Of a stretch of 64,000 nucleotides of DNA, positions 8,022-16,037 are shown in pieces. The stretch spans positions 49,491-113,490 of the forward strand of contig JAHWKW010000008.1 of the NCBI GenBank assembly GCA_019347675.1, written 5' to 3'. The DNA comes from Actinomycetota bacterium. Lineage in GTDB: Bacteria; Actinomycetota; Nitriliruptoria; Nitriliruptorales; JAHWKO01. The translations under genes were made by a program, and so were the position numbers. Below the pieces are notes generated by a model. It made no database searches and was not told the DNA's origin. It worked only from the letters and a program-made list of their open reading frames with translations. Numbering within the stretch: position 1 is the first letter of the stretch; each line of letters begins with the position of its first letter.

Positions 8022-8915
8022 TCACAGCTGCTCAGGTCGTTCGCCGGGTGGCGCCTCGAGCGGGTCGCCGGGGATCGGCCGACCGGAACGCAGCAGACCC
8101 AGCGCCTCATCCGGTGGCATGCCGGGCGGTAGCCGGGATCGCACCACCCGCACCGGAACCCCCACCGCCAGCGAGAACGGCGGGACGTCGTGGTTGACCA
8201 GGCAGTGGCTGGCGATCACCGAGCCGTCACCGACGTCGACGCCGCGAAGGACCGAAGCCTTCTCCCCGATCCACACGTCACGACCGATGCGGACGGGGGC
8301 CTTGACGATGCCTTGGTCCTTGATCGGGACGTCGAGGCGATCGAAGCGGTGGTCGAAGTCAACGACGTACACCCAGTCGGCGATGATGCTGGCGCCGCCG
8401 ATCTCGATATCGAGGTACGCGTTGACGACGTTGTCACGGCCCATGACCACCTTCTCGCCGAGCGTGAGCTGCCCTTCGTGGGCGCGGAGCTTGTTGTCGT
8501 TCCCGATCCAGCACCACGGACCGATCACGAGCCGGCCGTGTCCGGGGCGGGCGTACAGCTCCACCCGCCGACCGGTGAACACCAGACCCTGGAACTCCAC
8601 GCCGGGGCTGCGGAGTCGGTGCCACAGGTAACGACGGAACAGCTGGCGGTACTGGGCGGTGTACATGCGTCGATGCACCGCGAACCGGATGGCCTGGCGC
8701 CATCCCCAACGGGGATAGCGCAGCCGCGGTGGTGGCCGCAACCGCAGGGCGTCAGGCAGGTCCAGCTCGGCTGCGAGGTCGGAGGCCAGCAACGCGACGC
8801 GGCGAGTGCTCTCCCGCGCGACCGCTGCGGCGACCGCCAGGTCGACGTGGTGACGTAGCGCCTCGTCGACGACGTCCTGGTCGACGTGCGCTGCGACAGC
8901 GTGCGGCTCGCTCAT
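8022..8915 (-). CDS. Hexapeptide-repeat acyltransferase (WbbJ/LbH type)
   Basis: A 297-residue protein with an N-terminal helical region (1-110) and a left-handed beta-helix acetyltransferase domain. Hexapeptide turns are visible in GRLVIGPWCWIGNDNKLRAH, ASIIADWVYVVDFDH and PVRIGRDVWIGEKASVLRGV. VIASHCLVNHDVPPFSLAVG follows, then the closing GVPVRVV. Such enzymes O- or N-acetylate sugars or antibiotics using acetyl-CoA. The gene lies 21 bases downstream of a methyltransferase gene on the same strand, so the two may modify a common glycan or lipid. The acceptor cannot be read from sequence. Confidence 0.8.
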   Translation of the reverse strand: MSEPHAVAAHVDQDVVDEALRHHVDLAVAAAVARESTRRVALLASDLAAELDLPDALRLRPPPRLRYPRWGWRQAIRFAVHRRMYTAQYRQLFRRYLWHRLRSPGVEFQGLVFTGRRVELYARPGHGRLVIGPWCWIGNDNKLRAHEGQLTLGEKVVMGRDNVVNAYLDIEIGGASIIADWVYVVDFDHRFDRLDVPIKDQGIVKAPVRIGRDVWIGEKASVLRGVDVGDGSVIASHCLVNHDVPPFSLAVGVPVRVVRSRLPPGMPPDEALGLLRSGRPIPGDPLEAPPGERPEQL

Positions 8916-8936
8916 GGTGAAGTCGCCCTGGAGCCC

Positions 8937-9893
8937 TCAGGCTTTCCGTGCGTGGAGGATGACGTTGTAGAACAGGTCACGCGGCACGACCCGCGACAGC
9001 AGCCGTTCGTCGAACGTTTGCAGGCGGAGGAACGTGCGGTAGGCCCAGTGGGCCCAGCGCGACCCGAGCTTGCCGGGGGCCGTGGACCCCTCGATCGTGC
9101 GCACCGCCCAACCGAACCAGTTGGCGGTGAGATCCTCGGTGACCGTCCGGACGTCGACGAAGCCGGCGTCGTGGGCGATCTGCTCCACGTCACCGGGCGC
9201 GAAGGTGTGCAGGTCGACCTCCCACTCCAACGCGGACACGTCCGAGTCGCCGTCGAACTCACCGTGGTCCTCGCCGGTGTGACCGGACGGGCGGCGCCAC
9301 GACCGCAGTGGCGGCAGGGCCGTGACCGTCCGGAACCCCAGGTAGGTTCCCCGCTTCACACGCCGAAGGATCCTGTCCCCCCACAGGCTGGGTTCGCCGG
9401 CGACCACCAGCGACCCTCCGGGCTTGAGGATCCGGTACGCCTCGCGGATGGCCGCCGCGGGATCGGGCAGGTGGTGCAGGAACGCGTGGCCGATCACCAG
9501 GTCGAAGCGCTCGTCGGCGTAGGGCAGTGCTTCGGCGTCCCCGTGCGCCGCCACGACCTGCAGGCCGTGCTCTGCGGCGTTGCGGACGCACTCGGCCAGC
9601 ATCCCCTGCGAGATGTCGGTGACGTGCACGTCGCGCCCGACGATCCCGGCCTGCCACAGGTTGATCACGAAGAACCCTGTCCCCGCGCCGACCTCCAGGA
9701 CGTGGTCGAACCGCCCGCCGTCGGGGATGGCCTTGCGGAATCGCTCACGGGAGTAGGAGATGCAGCGCTCGTCGTAGGAGATGGAGAACTTCGCGTCGTA
9801 GTTCCGCGCCTCCCAGTCGTGGTAGAGGGACTGCTTGTCCTTGATGCTCATCTGGGAGACGTCCCGGCGGGTGCCGGTCCGGTTGACGGCCAT
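8937..9893 (-). CDS. SAM-dependent methyltransferase (class I)
   Basis: A 318-residue methyltransferase. VLEVGAGTGFFV (65-76) is the SAM-binding motif I. DLVIGHAFLHHLPDP and ILKPGGSLVVAGEP are later motifs of the Methyltransf_11/25 type. The ATG at 9893 is preceded by GGAGGG, which decides it over an in-frame ORF that reads 33 residues further upstream. An N-terminal segment (1-55) and a 100-residue C-terminal region are extra to the core fold. The substrate is unknown; ubiquinone/menaquinone-type or polyketide/lipid methylation are possibilities. It is followed at 21 bases by the hexapeptide acyltransferase. Confidence 0.8.
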   Translation of the reverse strand: MAVNRTGTRRDVSQMSIKDKQSLYHDWEARNYDAKFSISYDERCISYSRERFRKAIPDGGRFDHVLEVGAGTGFFVINLWQAGIVGRDVHVTDISQGMLAECVRNAAEHGLQVVAAHGDAEALPYADERFDLVIGHAFLHHLPDPAAAIREAYRILKPGGSLVVAGEPSLWGDRILRRVKRGTYLGFRTVTALPPLRSWRRPSGHTGEDHGEFDGDSDVSALEWEVDLHTFAPGDVEQIAHDAGFVDVRTVTEDLTANWFGWAVRTIEGSTAPGKLGSRWAHWAYRTFLRLQTFDERLLSRVVPRDLFYNVILHARKA

Positions 9894-9924
9894 GGTCCCT
9901 CCACGTTGCCTGTTGCCTGTCGCA

Positions 9925-10698
9925 CTACCGTCCGGTGAACTCGCCCTTCCCCGGCCCCTGCTCGATGAAGCTGCGCACGCCGATCCGCGCATCTTCGCTG
10001 GCGAAGCACTGCGCGAACAGTGACGACTCGAGCCGCAGGCCCTCCTCGAGCGGCATCTCGACGCCGTCGCTGATCGCCTGTTTGGCCAGCCGCAACGCGT
10101 AGGGGCCGGCGGCGAACCCGGCCGCCGCCGCCACCGCCGCGTCGTAGAGCTCGCCGGCGGGGTACACCCGGTCGACCAGCCCCCAACGCTCCGCCTGCTG
10201 CGCGGACAGACTGCGTCCGGAGTAGATCAGGTCCTTGGCCCGCGACAGGCCGATCAGACGCGGTAGACGCTGGGTCGCGCCGGCGCCGGGGATCAACCCG
10301 AGCATGATCTCCGGTTGGCCCAGCGTGGCGTCGTCGGCGGCGTACCGGAAGTCGCATGCCATCGCCAGCTCGCACCCGCCACCCAGGGCGTAGCCGTGCA
10401 CCGCGGCGATCGTCACCTTCGGCAGCTGCTCCACCGCGGCGAGGCTGTCGCGCAGCAGCGGCCCCAGCTCGTCTCGGGCGGTGCGGACGTCCAGGCCGGG
10501 GAACTCCTTGACGTCGGCCCCGGCCGCGAAGACGTTCGGGCCACCCCACACCACCACCGCTGCGACGTCGTCGCGGTCACGGGCTTCCCCGGCTGCCTCG
10601 GCGAGCTCCCGCCAGACCTGCCGGCTCAGCGCGTTCATCTTGGGGCGGTCCAGGCGGATGATCCCCACCCGACGCGCTGCGTCGACCTCGAGCGTCAC
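9925..10698 (-). CDS. Enoyl-CoA hydratase/isomerase
   Basis: A crotonase-fold enzyme of 257 residues from the GTG at 10698, the usual family length. The oxyanion-hole and catalytic regions are recognisable: GYALGGGCELAMACDFRYA and QPEIMLGLIPGAGATQRLP, each with the expected Glu. This matches short-chain enoyl-CoA hydratase (fatty-acid beta-oxidation) rather than the isomerase branch. A second GTG at 10710 is possible but has a poorer ribosome site; GGGTG sits 5 bases before 10698. Together with the mutase, MeaB, thiolase and hydroxyacyl-CoA dehydrogenases in the next 20 kb it forms a dispersed acyl-CoA catabolic set. Confidence 0.9.
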   Translation of the reverse strand: MTLEVDAARRVGIIRLDRPKMNALSRQVWRELAEAAGEARDRDDVAAVVVWGGPNVFAAGADVKEFPGLDVRTARDELGPLLRDSLAAVEQLPKVTIAAVHGYALGGGCELAMACDFRYAADDATLGQPEIMLGLIPGAGATQRLPRLIGLSRAKDLIYSGRSLSAQQAERWGLVDRVYPAGELYDAAVAAAAGFAAGPYALRLAKQAISDGVEMPLEEGLRLESSLFAQCFASEDARIGVRSFIEQGPGKGEFTGR

Positions 10699-10764
10699 GT
10701 AGTCACCCACGACGAACCGATCGTCTCCGGCGGCGAGCGAGGCGTCGCGCGCCGGTCCGCGGTG

Positions 10765-10799
10765 CGTGCTGCCCCGACCGGTCGCGCTGTTGCAGCACG
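10765..10799. promoter_or_regulatory. 8-bp inverted repeat in a divergent promoter region
   Basis: In the 186-base divergent gap between the hydratase gene (minus) and the permease-GNAT gene (plus), CGTGCTGC (10765-10772) is repeated inverted as GCAGCACG (10792-10799). A small GACCGGTC palindrome lies between them. Perfect arms in a divergent promoter fit an operator such as a TetR- or GntR-type site, or an RNA hairpin. A TAGCCT at 10829-10834 is a candidate -10 for the plus-strand gene. Confidence 0.3.
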
Positions 10800-10884
10800 A
10801 GTTGAATCGAGCGTCGATCCGCCTGGCGTAGCCTCTCGTGCAAACGTGCCGAGGAGTGTAGAGGAGCGGTCGGGTGCACGAGCC

Positions 10885-12276
10885 GTGAACCGCGAGACCC
10901 TCCTGGCCCTCGCGGGCGGGTTCGGCGCCGGGTTCCTCGCCGGTTTGTTCGGCATCGGCGGCGGTGTGCTGCTGGTCCCGGTGCTGGTGCTGCTGCTGCA
11001 CCGCCCGCAACACGTCGCGCATGCCACGTCGCTGCTTGCGATCGTGATCCCCGCCGCGGTCGGTGCCACCCGGTTCGCGTTCGACGGGGCAGTGGCCTGG
11101 TTGGGGGCCGCGACCGTGGCGGTCGGGGCGGTGGCTGGGGTCCAGGGCGGGGCGTGGCTGATGCCACGCGTCCGGGAGCGACGGCTGCGGTGGCTGTTCG
11201 CGGGGTTGCTCGCGGTGATGGCGGTCCGGCTGCTGGTGTTCGGCTCGTCCGAACCGGCCGGCGGGGGCGCTGTGGTGGACGTCGCTTGGTCGTCGCTCGC
11301 CGCGCACCTCGTCCTGGGCTTGGTCACCGGCGTTGTGTCGGCCCTGCTGGGCATCGGCGGCGGTGCGATCATCGTGCCGGCGCTGGTGATCCTGTTCGGG
11401 TACGGCCAGCACCTGGCCGAGGGCACGTCGTTGGCGATCATCCTGCCGACCGCGGCACTCGGTGCGGTCACCCACGCCCGTCGCGGCTACACCGATTGGC
11501 GCGCGGGACTCCAGCTGGGCATCGGCGGGATGATCGGCGCGCTGCTCGGCGCGGAGCTCGCCCTGGCGCTCCCGGCACCGGTGCTGTCGCGAGCGTTCGC
11601 CGTGCTGCTGGCAGTGGTCACGGTCCTGCTCGTCCGTGAGGCTCGGTCGGAGTCGGAGGACGACGAGCAGCGCCCAGACGCGGAGGGCGACGCGGCCGAC
11701 CGGGTGTCTGTCCGCCCGCTCAGCCCGGAGCTGACGGATGCGTGGCTGGGCTTCCTCGACCGTGAGGCGTTCCCGGATGGACACCCGTGGGCGGGTTCCT
11801 ACTGCGCCTACGACACCTTCCCGGGGCCGGCCGACGAGTTCGATCCGAGCGACGCCGCCCGCAACCGCGCCCGCATGCAGCGACTGGCCGAGGTCGGCCT
11901 GGTCCGGGGATGGGTGGCGTTCGACCGCGGCCGCGCGGTCGGGTGGTGCCACGCCACGTCGCGCGTCGAGCTGCCACACCTCAAGGTCCCGGCGCCGCTG
12001 CCCGCGCGCACGCAACGAACCGCGGTCGTCGCGTGCCTCGTGGTGGCGCGCGACGGACCCGGGCGGGGCGTCGCGCACCGGCTCCTCGACGCTGCCGTCG
12101 ACGCGTTCGAGCGTCAGGGGTTCAACACGGTGGAGGCGTACCCGCCGCGATCCGACGACTCACCCGAGCGGCTGTACCGGGGCGATCTGGTGTTCTACGA
12201 AGACGCCGGCTTCGACGTGGTCGTGGAGCTCGACGACCACTACGTCGTGCACAGGCCTCTCGGCGACAGCGACTAG
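10885..12276 (+). CDS. TauE/SafE permease fused to a GNAT acetyltransferase
   Basis: One uninterrupted frame of 463 residues. Residues 1-250 are a TauE/SafE (DUF81) anion permease with its internal duplication: GFGAGFLAGLFGIGGG (12-27) and GLVTGVVSALLGIGGG (145-160). About eight membrane segments are visible. An acidic linker (253-272) leads into a GNAT domain (about 274-463) with motif A at VVARDGPGRGVAHRLL (386-401). TauE proteins export or import sulfonates, sulfite or sulfoacetate; the GNAT substrate is unknown. The GTG at 10885 is a tentative start; GTG 10846 is in frame too. No stop separates the domains, so the fusion looks genuine in this assembly. The stop shares a CTAG with the convergent gene. 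Confidence 0.8.
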   Translation: MNRETLLALAGGFGAGFLAGLFGIGGGVLLVPVLVLLLHRPQHVAHATSLLAIVIPAAVGATRFAFDGAVAWLGAATVAVGAVAGVQGGAWLMPRVRERRLRWLFAGLLAVMAVRLLVFGSSEPAGGGAVVDVAWSSLAAHLVLGLVTGVVSALLGIGGGAIIVPALVILFGYGQHLAEGTSLAIILPTAALGAVTHARRGYTDWRAGLQLGIGGMIGALLGAELALALPAPVLSRAFAVLLAVVTVLLVREARSESEDDEQRPDAEGDAADRVSVRPLSPELTDAWLGFLDREAFPDGHPWAGSYCAYDTFPGPADEFDPSDAARNRARMQRLAEVGLVRGWVAFDRGRAVGWCHATSRVELPHLKVPAPLPARTQRTAVVACLVVARDGPGRGVAHRLLDAAVDAFERQGFNTVEAYPPRSDDSPERLYRGDLVFYEDAGFDVVVELDDHYVVHRPLGDSD

Positions 12277-13091
12277 GGCGGAGGCGAGGTCGTCGCCAGC
12301 GGGGAGCGCGGTGTGATGCCGGCGAGCGCCCACGCGTCGCTGACGTCAGGCGCGGAGGTCCACGGCCCGCCGAGCGCCTCCTGGAGCGTCTCGTTCCCGC
12401 CGGAACGCAGCCGCGTCGCCGTGCGGGCCGCCAACGACAGCGGGGTTATGCCGACCCGACGCAGGTAGTCGCCCAGCGGGACCACCTCCGGCCCGTCGGC
12501 GGCCACGACGATGTGGCGGTCGCCGACCAGGTCGCGACGTTCGTCCAGCGCGGCCAGCAGGTCCACCAGGTCCTCGACCGCCACCGGTGCGACGGCGTTG
12601 TCCAGGGCGGAACGGCCCAGCGGCGTCCGGACCAACGTCGCGCGCAGCTCCCCGGTGTCGACCAGCGACGGCCGCACGATGACGCTCGGGAAGTCCACTG
12701 CCTCGACGACCGCCTCGGCCTCGCCGGCCACCGTGCGGACCCGGTCCGGCGCGTTGGGATCGGGCCCCGGCAGCGACACGGCGATGAGCCGTCGGACGCC
12801 GGCCCCGACCGCGGCAGCGACCACCGTGGCGGTCTCCTCCAACAGCTGCTCGGGGATGTCGACGTCGAGGCGGACAGCGAAGTGGACCACGGTGTGGACC
12901 TGCTCCATGGCGGTCTCGAGGTGGCCCTCGTCGAGCAGGGATCCGGAGGCGCAGACGGCGCCGGCCTGGCGCAGCAGCGCCAGCGGGGCGTCGGGGCCAC
13001 AGTACGCACGCACTTCCCCGCCGGTCGCGGCGATGCGGTGCACGAGCGCCTGCCCGACGGCGGTTTCCGCGGCCGTGATCAGGACCGGCAC
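12273..13091 (-). CDS. NmrA/SDR-type NAD(P)-binding protein
   Basis: A 272-residue atypical short-chain dehydrogenase-like protein starting at GTG 13091. It begins with a beta-alpha-beta segment VPVLITAAETAVGQALVHR in which the usual TGxxGxxG is degenerate (TAAETAVGQ). VHTVVHFAVRLD and FPSVIVRPSLVDTG are typical of NmrA or UDP-sugar epimerase-like proteins. Without the YxxxK catalytic pair it may be a redox sensor or a non-enzymatic regulator rather than a dehydrogenase. It follows the methyltransferase gene at 2 bases, probably in one operon with the acyl-CoA mutase. Confidence 0.65.
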   Translation of the reverse strand: MPVLITAAETAVGQALVHRIAATGGEVRAYCGPDAPLALLRQAGAVCASGSLLDEGHLETAMEQVHTVVHFAVRLDVDIPEQLLEETATVVAAAVGAGVRRLIAVSLPGPDPNAPDRVRTVAGEAEAVVEAVDFPSVIVRPSLVDTGELRATLVRTPLGRSALDNAVAPVAVEDLVDLLAALDERRDLVGDRHIVVAADGPEVVPLGDYLRRVGITPLSLAARTATRLRSGGNETLQEALGGPWTSAPDVSDAWALAGITPRSPLATTSPPP

Positions 13092-13093
13092 GG

Positions 13094-13963
13094 TCAGCCT
13101 CCTTGACGCGCGAGGATGGAGAACGTCTGTGGGACGCGGCACTGGAGCTGGTCGGGCACGTTGGGGAATGCGTCCCAGTAAGCCTGGGGGTGCTCTCCGA
13201 GGTGGACGATGCGCATTCCCGCGGCGGTGATGGCCGCGAACAGGTCCGCGAAGGTCCACAGCCGATCGTGGGCCACCAGCGCCTCGTCAGCGGGGATTCC
13301 CAGGTGGTCGACGAAGCTCTGCGAGAAGCCGTACCCGGCAGACGAGCCGTGGAAGTAGTCGACGCCGCTGTAGGCCAGGTGGTCGGCGTCGGCGTCGAAC
13401 AGGTGGCTCGCCGGGTGGTCGTCGAACAGGCTCAGCCACCCGCCGGGGGCCAGCAGCCGGGCCACCACCCGCGCCCATCCGTCCAGGTCGTGCAGCCAAC
13501 CGATGGCGCCCCGTCCGGTGTAGACCAGGTCCGCGCTGCCATCCAGCTCCCGCGGGGCGTCGAGCACGTCACAGCAGTGGAACCTCGCGGCGGCGGCGAG
13601 CGCCGCGGCCTTGCGGCGTGCGTTGCGGACGTGCGCCTCGGCGATGTCGATGCCGACGACCCGCCGGACCCCTTCGTTGAGCAGCGAGAGGGTGTCGCGC
13701 CCGGATGCGCACTGCAGGTGGACGGCGAACTTGCACCACTCGGTGAGCGGACCGGCGTGTTGGGTCAGAAGGTCCCGCTCGATGCGATGCACGGTGCTGG
13801 CGCCGCTTGCAAGCAACGCGATGTCGTCGTCGACCTGGTCGGTGTCGTGCGCTGCGGCTCGCTCCCAGCTGGCCTTGTTGGCGACGTGGCGACGGTGGAT
13901 CTCCGCCGGGCTGGAGGCGGCGTCCTCCTCCCACCACTCCACGGGCACGGCGTCTGGATCCAC
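13094..13963 (-). CDS. SAM-dependent methyltransferase
   Basis: A 289-residue class I methyltransferase. Motif I is degenerate (FAVHLQCASGRDTLSLL). VVGIDIAEAHVRNAR, ADLVYTGRGAIGWLHDLD and LLAPGGWLSLFDDHPA represent motifs II-IV. Such proteins are often annotated as class I SAM methyltransferase of unknown target. The ATG at 13963 is 2 bases after the mutase stop, and the next gene follows at 2 bases, so mutase, methyltransferase and NmrA-like gene look co-transcribed. What it methylates is not evident. Confidence 0.75.
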   Translation of the reverse strand: MDPDAVPVEWWEEDAASSPAEIHRRHVANKASWERAAAHDTDQVDDDIALLASGASTVHRIERDLLTQHAGPLTEWCKFAVHLQCASGRDTLSLLNEGVRRVVGIDIAEAHVRNARRKAAALAAAARFHCCDVLDAPRELDGSADLVYTGRGAIGWLHDLDGWARVVARLLAPGGWLSLFDDHPASHLFDADADHLAYSGVDYFHGSSAGYGFSQSFVDHLGIPADEALVAHDRLWTFADLFAAITAAGMRIVHLGEHPQAYWDAFPNVPDQLQCRVPQTFSILARQGG

Positions 13964-13965
13964 GC

Positions 13966-15636
13966 CTACAGACGCGCAGGCTCGGTATAGGTGCCCCAGA
14001 CGTCCTGCAGCGCCTTGGAGATCTCCCCCACCGTGCAGTCGACCCGGACAGCGTCCATGATCACCGGCACGAGGTTGTCGTCGGCCTGCGCTGCCGCCCG
14101 CAGCCGGTCCAGCGCGCCCGCGACCGACCCGTGGTCGCGGGCTGTGCGGACCTCGGCGACCCGCTGGCGCTGGGCCCGTTCGACCTCGTGAGAGATGCGC
14201 AGGATCTCCGACTCGTCGAGGTCGGTGGGGTCGGTGTAGGCGTTGACGCCGACCATCACGAAGTCACCCTTCTCCATCCGCTGCTGGAACACGAAGGCGG
14301 CGTCGGCGATCTCCGACATGAACCAGCCGTCGTCGATCCCGCGCAGGATGCCCTCCACCATCGACCCGTCCGGGCTGCTCTCCTCGATGCGGCGGAAGTA
14401 CTCCTCGGCGCGGCGCTCGAGCTCATCGGTGAGCGCCTCGACGTACCATGAACCGCCCAGCGGATCGATGACGTTGGTCACGCCGGTCTCCTCGGCGAGG
14501 ATCTGCTGGGTGCGCAACGCGACCTTGGCGGCGTGGTTGGACGGCAGCGCCATGACCTCGTCGAGCGCGTTGGTGTGCAACGACTGCGTGCCACCGAGGA
14601 CGGCCGCCAGCGCCTCGATCGTGGTCCGCGTGATGTTGTTGTCGGGCTGCTGCGCGGCGAGCGACACGCCGGCCGTCTGGGTGTGGAACCGCATCAACAT
14701 GGCGCGCTGATCACGTGCGCCGTAGCGCTCCTTCAGCCAGCGTGCCCAGATCCGCCGCGCCGCGCGGAACTTGGCGATCTCCTCGAAGAAGTCGATGTGG
14801 GCGTCGAAGAAGAAGCTGAACCGCGGGACGAACACGTCGACGTCGAGGCCGCGCTGCTGGCCGAGTTCGACGTACGCGAACCCGTCGGCGAGCGTGAACG
14901 CGAGTTCCTGCGCGGCGGTCGAGCCGGCCTCGCGGATGTGGTAGCCGGAGATCGACACCGGGTGGTACCGCGGCACCCGTTCGGTGCAGAACTCGATCAG
15001 GTCACCGATCAGCTTGAGGTGCGGTCGCGGGGGGAACAGCCACTCCTTCTGGGCGATGTACTCCTTGAGGATGTCGGTCTGCAGGGTCCCGCCCAGCTGA
15101 TCGAGGGTCCAGCCTTGGCGCTCGGCGACGACGGCGTACATGCAGAACAGGGTCACCGCAGGGGCGTTGATGGTCATGGAGGTCGTGATCTCGCCCAGCG
15201 GCAGGCCGTCGAAGAGGCGCTCCATGTCGCGGACGCTGTCGATCGCGACCCCACAGTGGCCGACCTCGCCCAGCGCGCGCGGGTCGTCGGAGTCCAGCCC
15301 CATCAGGGTCGGCATGTCGAACGCGACGGACAACCCGTGCTGGCCGGCGTTGACGAGGTCGTGGTAGCGCCGGTTGGTCTGGGTGGCGTCGGCGAACCCT
15401 GCGAACTGGCGGATGGTCCATCTGCGTCCGCGGTACATCGAGGGGTACACGCCGCGGGTGTAGGGGTACAGGCCGGGATAGCCGATGCGGTCGGCGTCCA
15501 GCGTGACGTTGTGCGGGCCGTACACGGGCTCGAGCGGGACCCCCGAGATGGTCTGGAACGGTCCGTCACGTTCCGGGCTGGTGGCGTACCGTTCCCGCCA
15601 GCGTTCGTACAGCTCATGCCAGCGCGGCTCGGCCAT
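13966..15636 (-). CDS. Acyl-CoA mutase large subunit, isobutyryl-CoA mutase type
   Basis: A 556-residue catalytic subunit of the B12-dependent acyl-CoA mutases, lacking the C-terminal cobalamin domain. The substrate loop [15 protein letters not shown] (64-78) has Phe78 where methylmalonyl-CoA mutase has Tyr. [11 protein letters not shown] (191-201) has Gln196 where it has Arg. Their 118-residue spacing equals the Phe80/Gln198 pair of isobutyryl-CoA mutase. His233 (SGYHIREAG) is the conserved acid near cobalamin. It should therefore interconvert isobutyryl- and n-butyryl-CoA with a separate small B12-binding subunit, not seen in the window. The ATG at 15636 begins the family N-terminus; MeaB is encoded 3 kb away. 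Confidence 0.85.
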   Translation of the reverse strand: MAEPRWHELYERWRERYATSPERDGPFQTISGVPLEPVYGPHNVTLDADRIGYPGLYPYTRGVYPSMYRGRRWTIRQFAGFADATQTNRRYHDLVNAGQHGLSVAFDMPTLMGLDSDDPRALGEVGHCGVAIDSVRDMERLFDGLPLGEITTSMTINAPAVTLFCMYAVVAERQGWTLDQLGGTLQTDILKEYIAQKEWLFPPRPHLKLIGDLIEFCTERVPRYHPVSISGYHIREAGSTAAQELAFTLADGFAYVELGQQRGLDVDVFVPRFSFFFDAHIDFFEEIAKFRAARRIWARWLKERYGARDQRAMLMRFHTQTAGVSLAAQQPDNNITRTTIEALAAVLGGTQSLHTNALDEVMALPSNHAAKVALRTQQILAEETGVTNVIDPLGGSWYVEALTDELERRAEEYFRRIEESSPDGSMVEGILRGIDDGWFMSEIADAAFVFQQRMEKGDFVMVGVNAYTDPTDLDESEILRISHEVERAQRQRVAEVRTARDHGSVAGALDRLRAAAQADDNLVPVIMDAVRVDCTVGEISKALQDVWGTYTEPARL

Positions 15637-15717
15637 GTGCCGGGTTCCTCTCGTCGCGAGGCCCGCTGGACCGCAACACCGCCAGTCTGCCACGCCGCCG
15701 CGGCCCCGCACATGCCG

Positions 15718-15915
15718 TCAGCTGCCCGTCTCGTCCTGATCCGGGTCGGGGGCCTGCGATCGCTGACTGAACGACGTGCCTCCCGCAGCGTCGGGGTCGT
15801 CCACGACCTCGTCGGGGTGGGTGTCGGGCGTGGTGCTCCGCCCGAGCTCCACGCCGCAGTTGTCGCAGTAGTGGGTGGCGGGGGGGTTGTCGTACCCGCA
15901 GTTGACGCAGATCAC
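15718..15915 (-). CDS. Small zinc-ribbon protein
   Basis: A 65-residue protein whose first 20 residues form a four-cysteine zinc ribbon: C3-x2-C6 and C17-x2-C20 (CVNCGYDNPPATHYCDNCG). The rest is an acidic, proline- and serine-rich tail without predicted fold. The GTG at 15915 has AGGAG 8 bases upstream, supporting translation. Function is unknown; similar ribbons are found at the ends of membrane or regulatory proteins. It lies 81 bases upstream of the mutase on the same strand. Confidence 0.65.
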   Translation of the reverse strand: MICVNCGYDNPPATHYCDNCGVELGRSTTPDTHPDEVVDDPDAAGGTSFSQRSQAPDPDQDETGS

Positions 15916-16037
15916 TCCGGACTCCTGGCCGTGTCGCCGCACGTGGTCTCTGACGGTAACCGCCACGTGGCGGGGTGCCAGGCGCCGGCTACGGTCCACC
16001 GTCGCGACGACAAGGCGATCGGTGCGGGGAGCAGTGG

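Noticed and set aside
10315..10884. Upstream extension of the permease-GNAT frame
   Set aside because: This part is antisense to the enoyl-CoA hydratase gene and has no membrane or family pattern; the permease fold starts at 10885.
15637..15717. Cobalamin riboswitch ahead of the B12-dependent mutase
   Set aside because: The gap is too short and shows no B12-box-like sequence or multi-helix leader.
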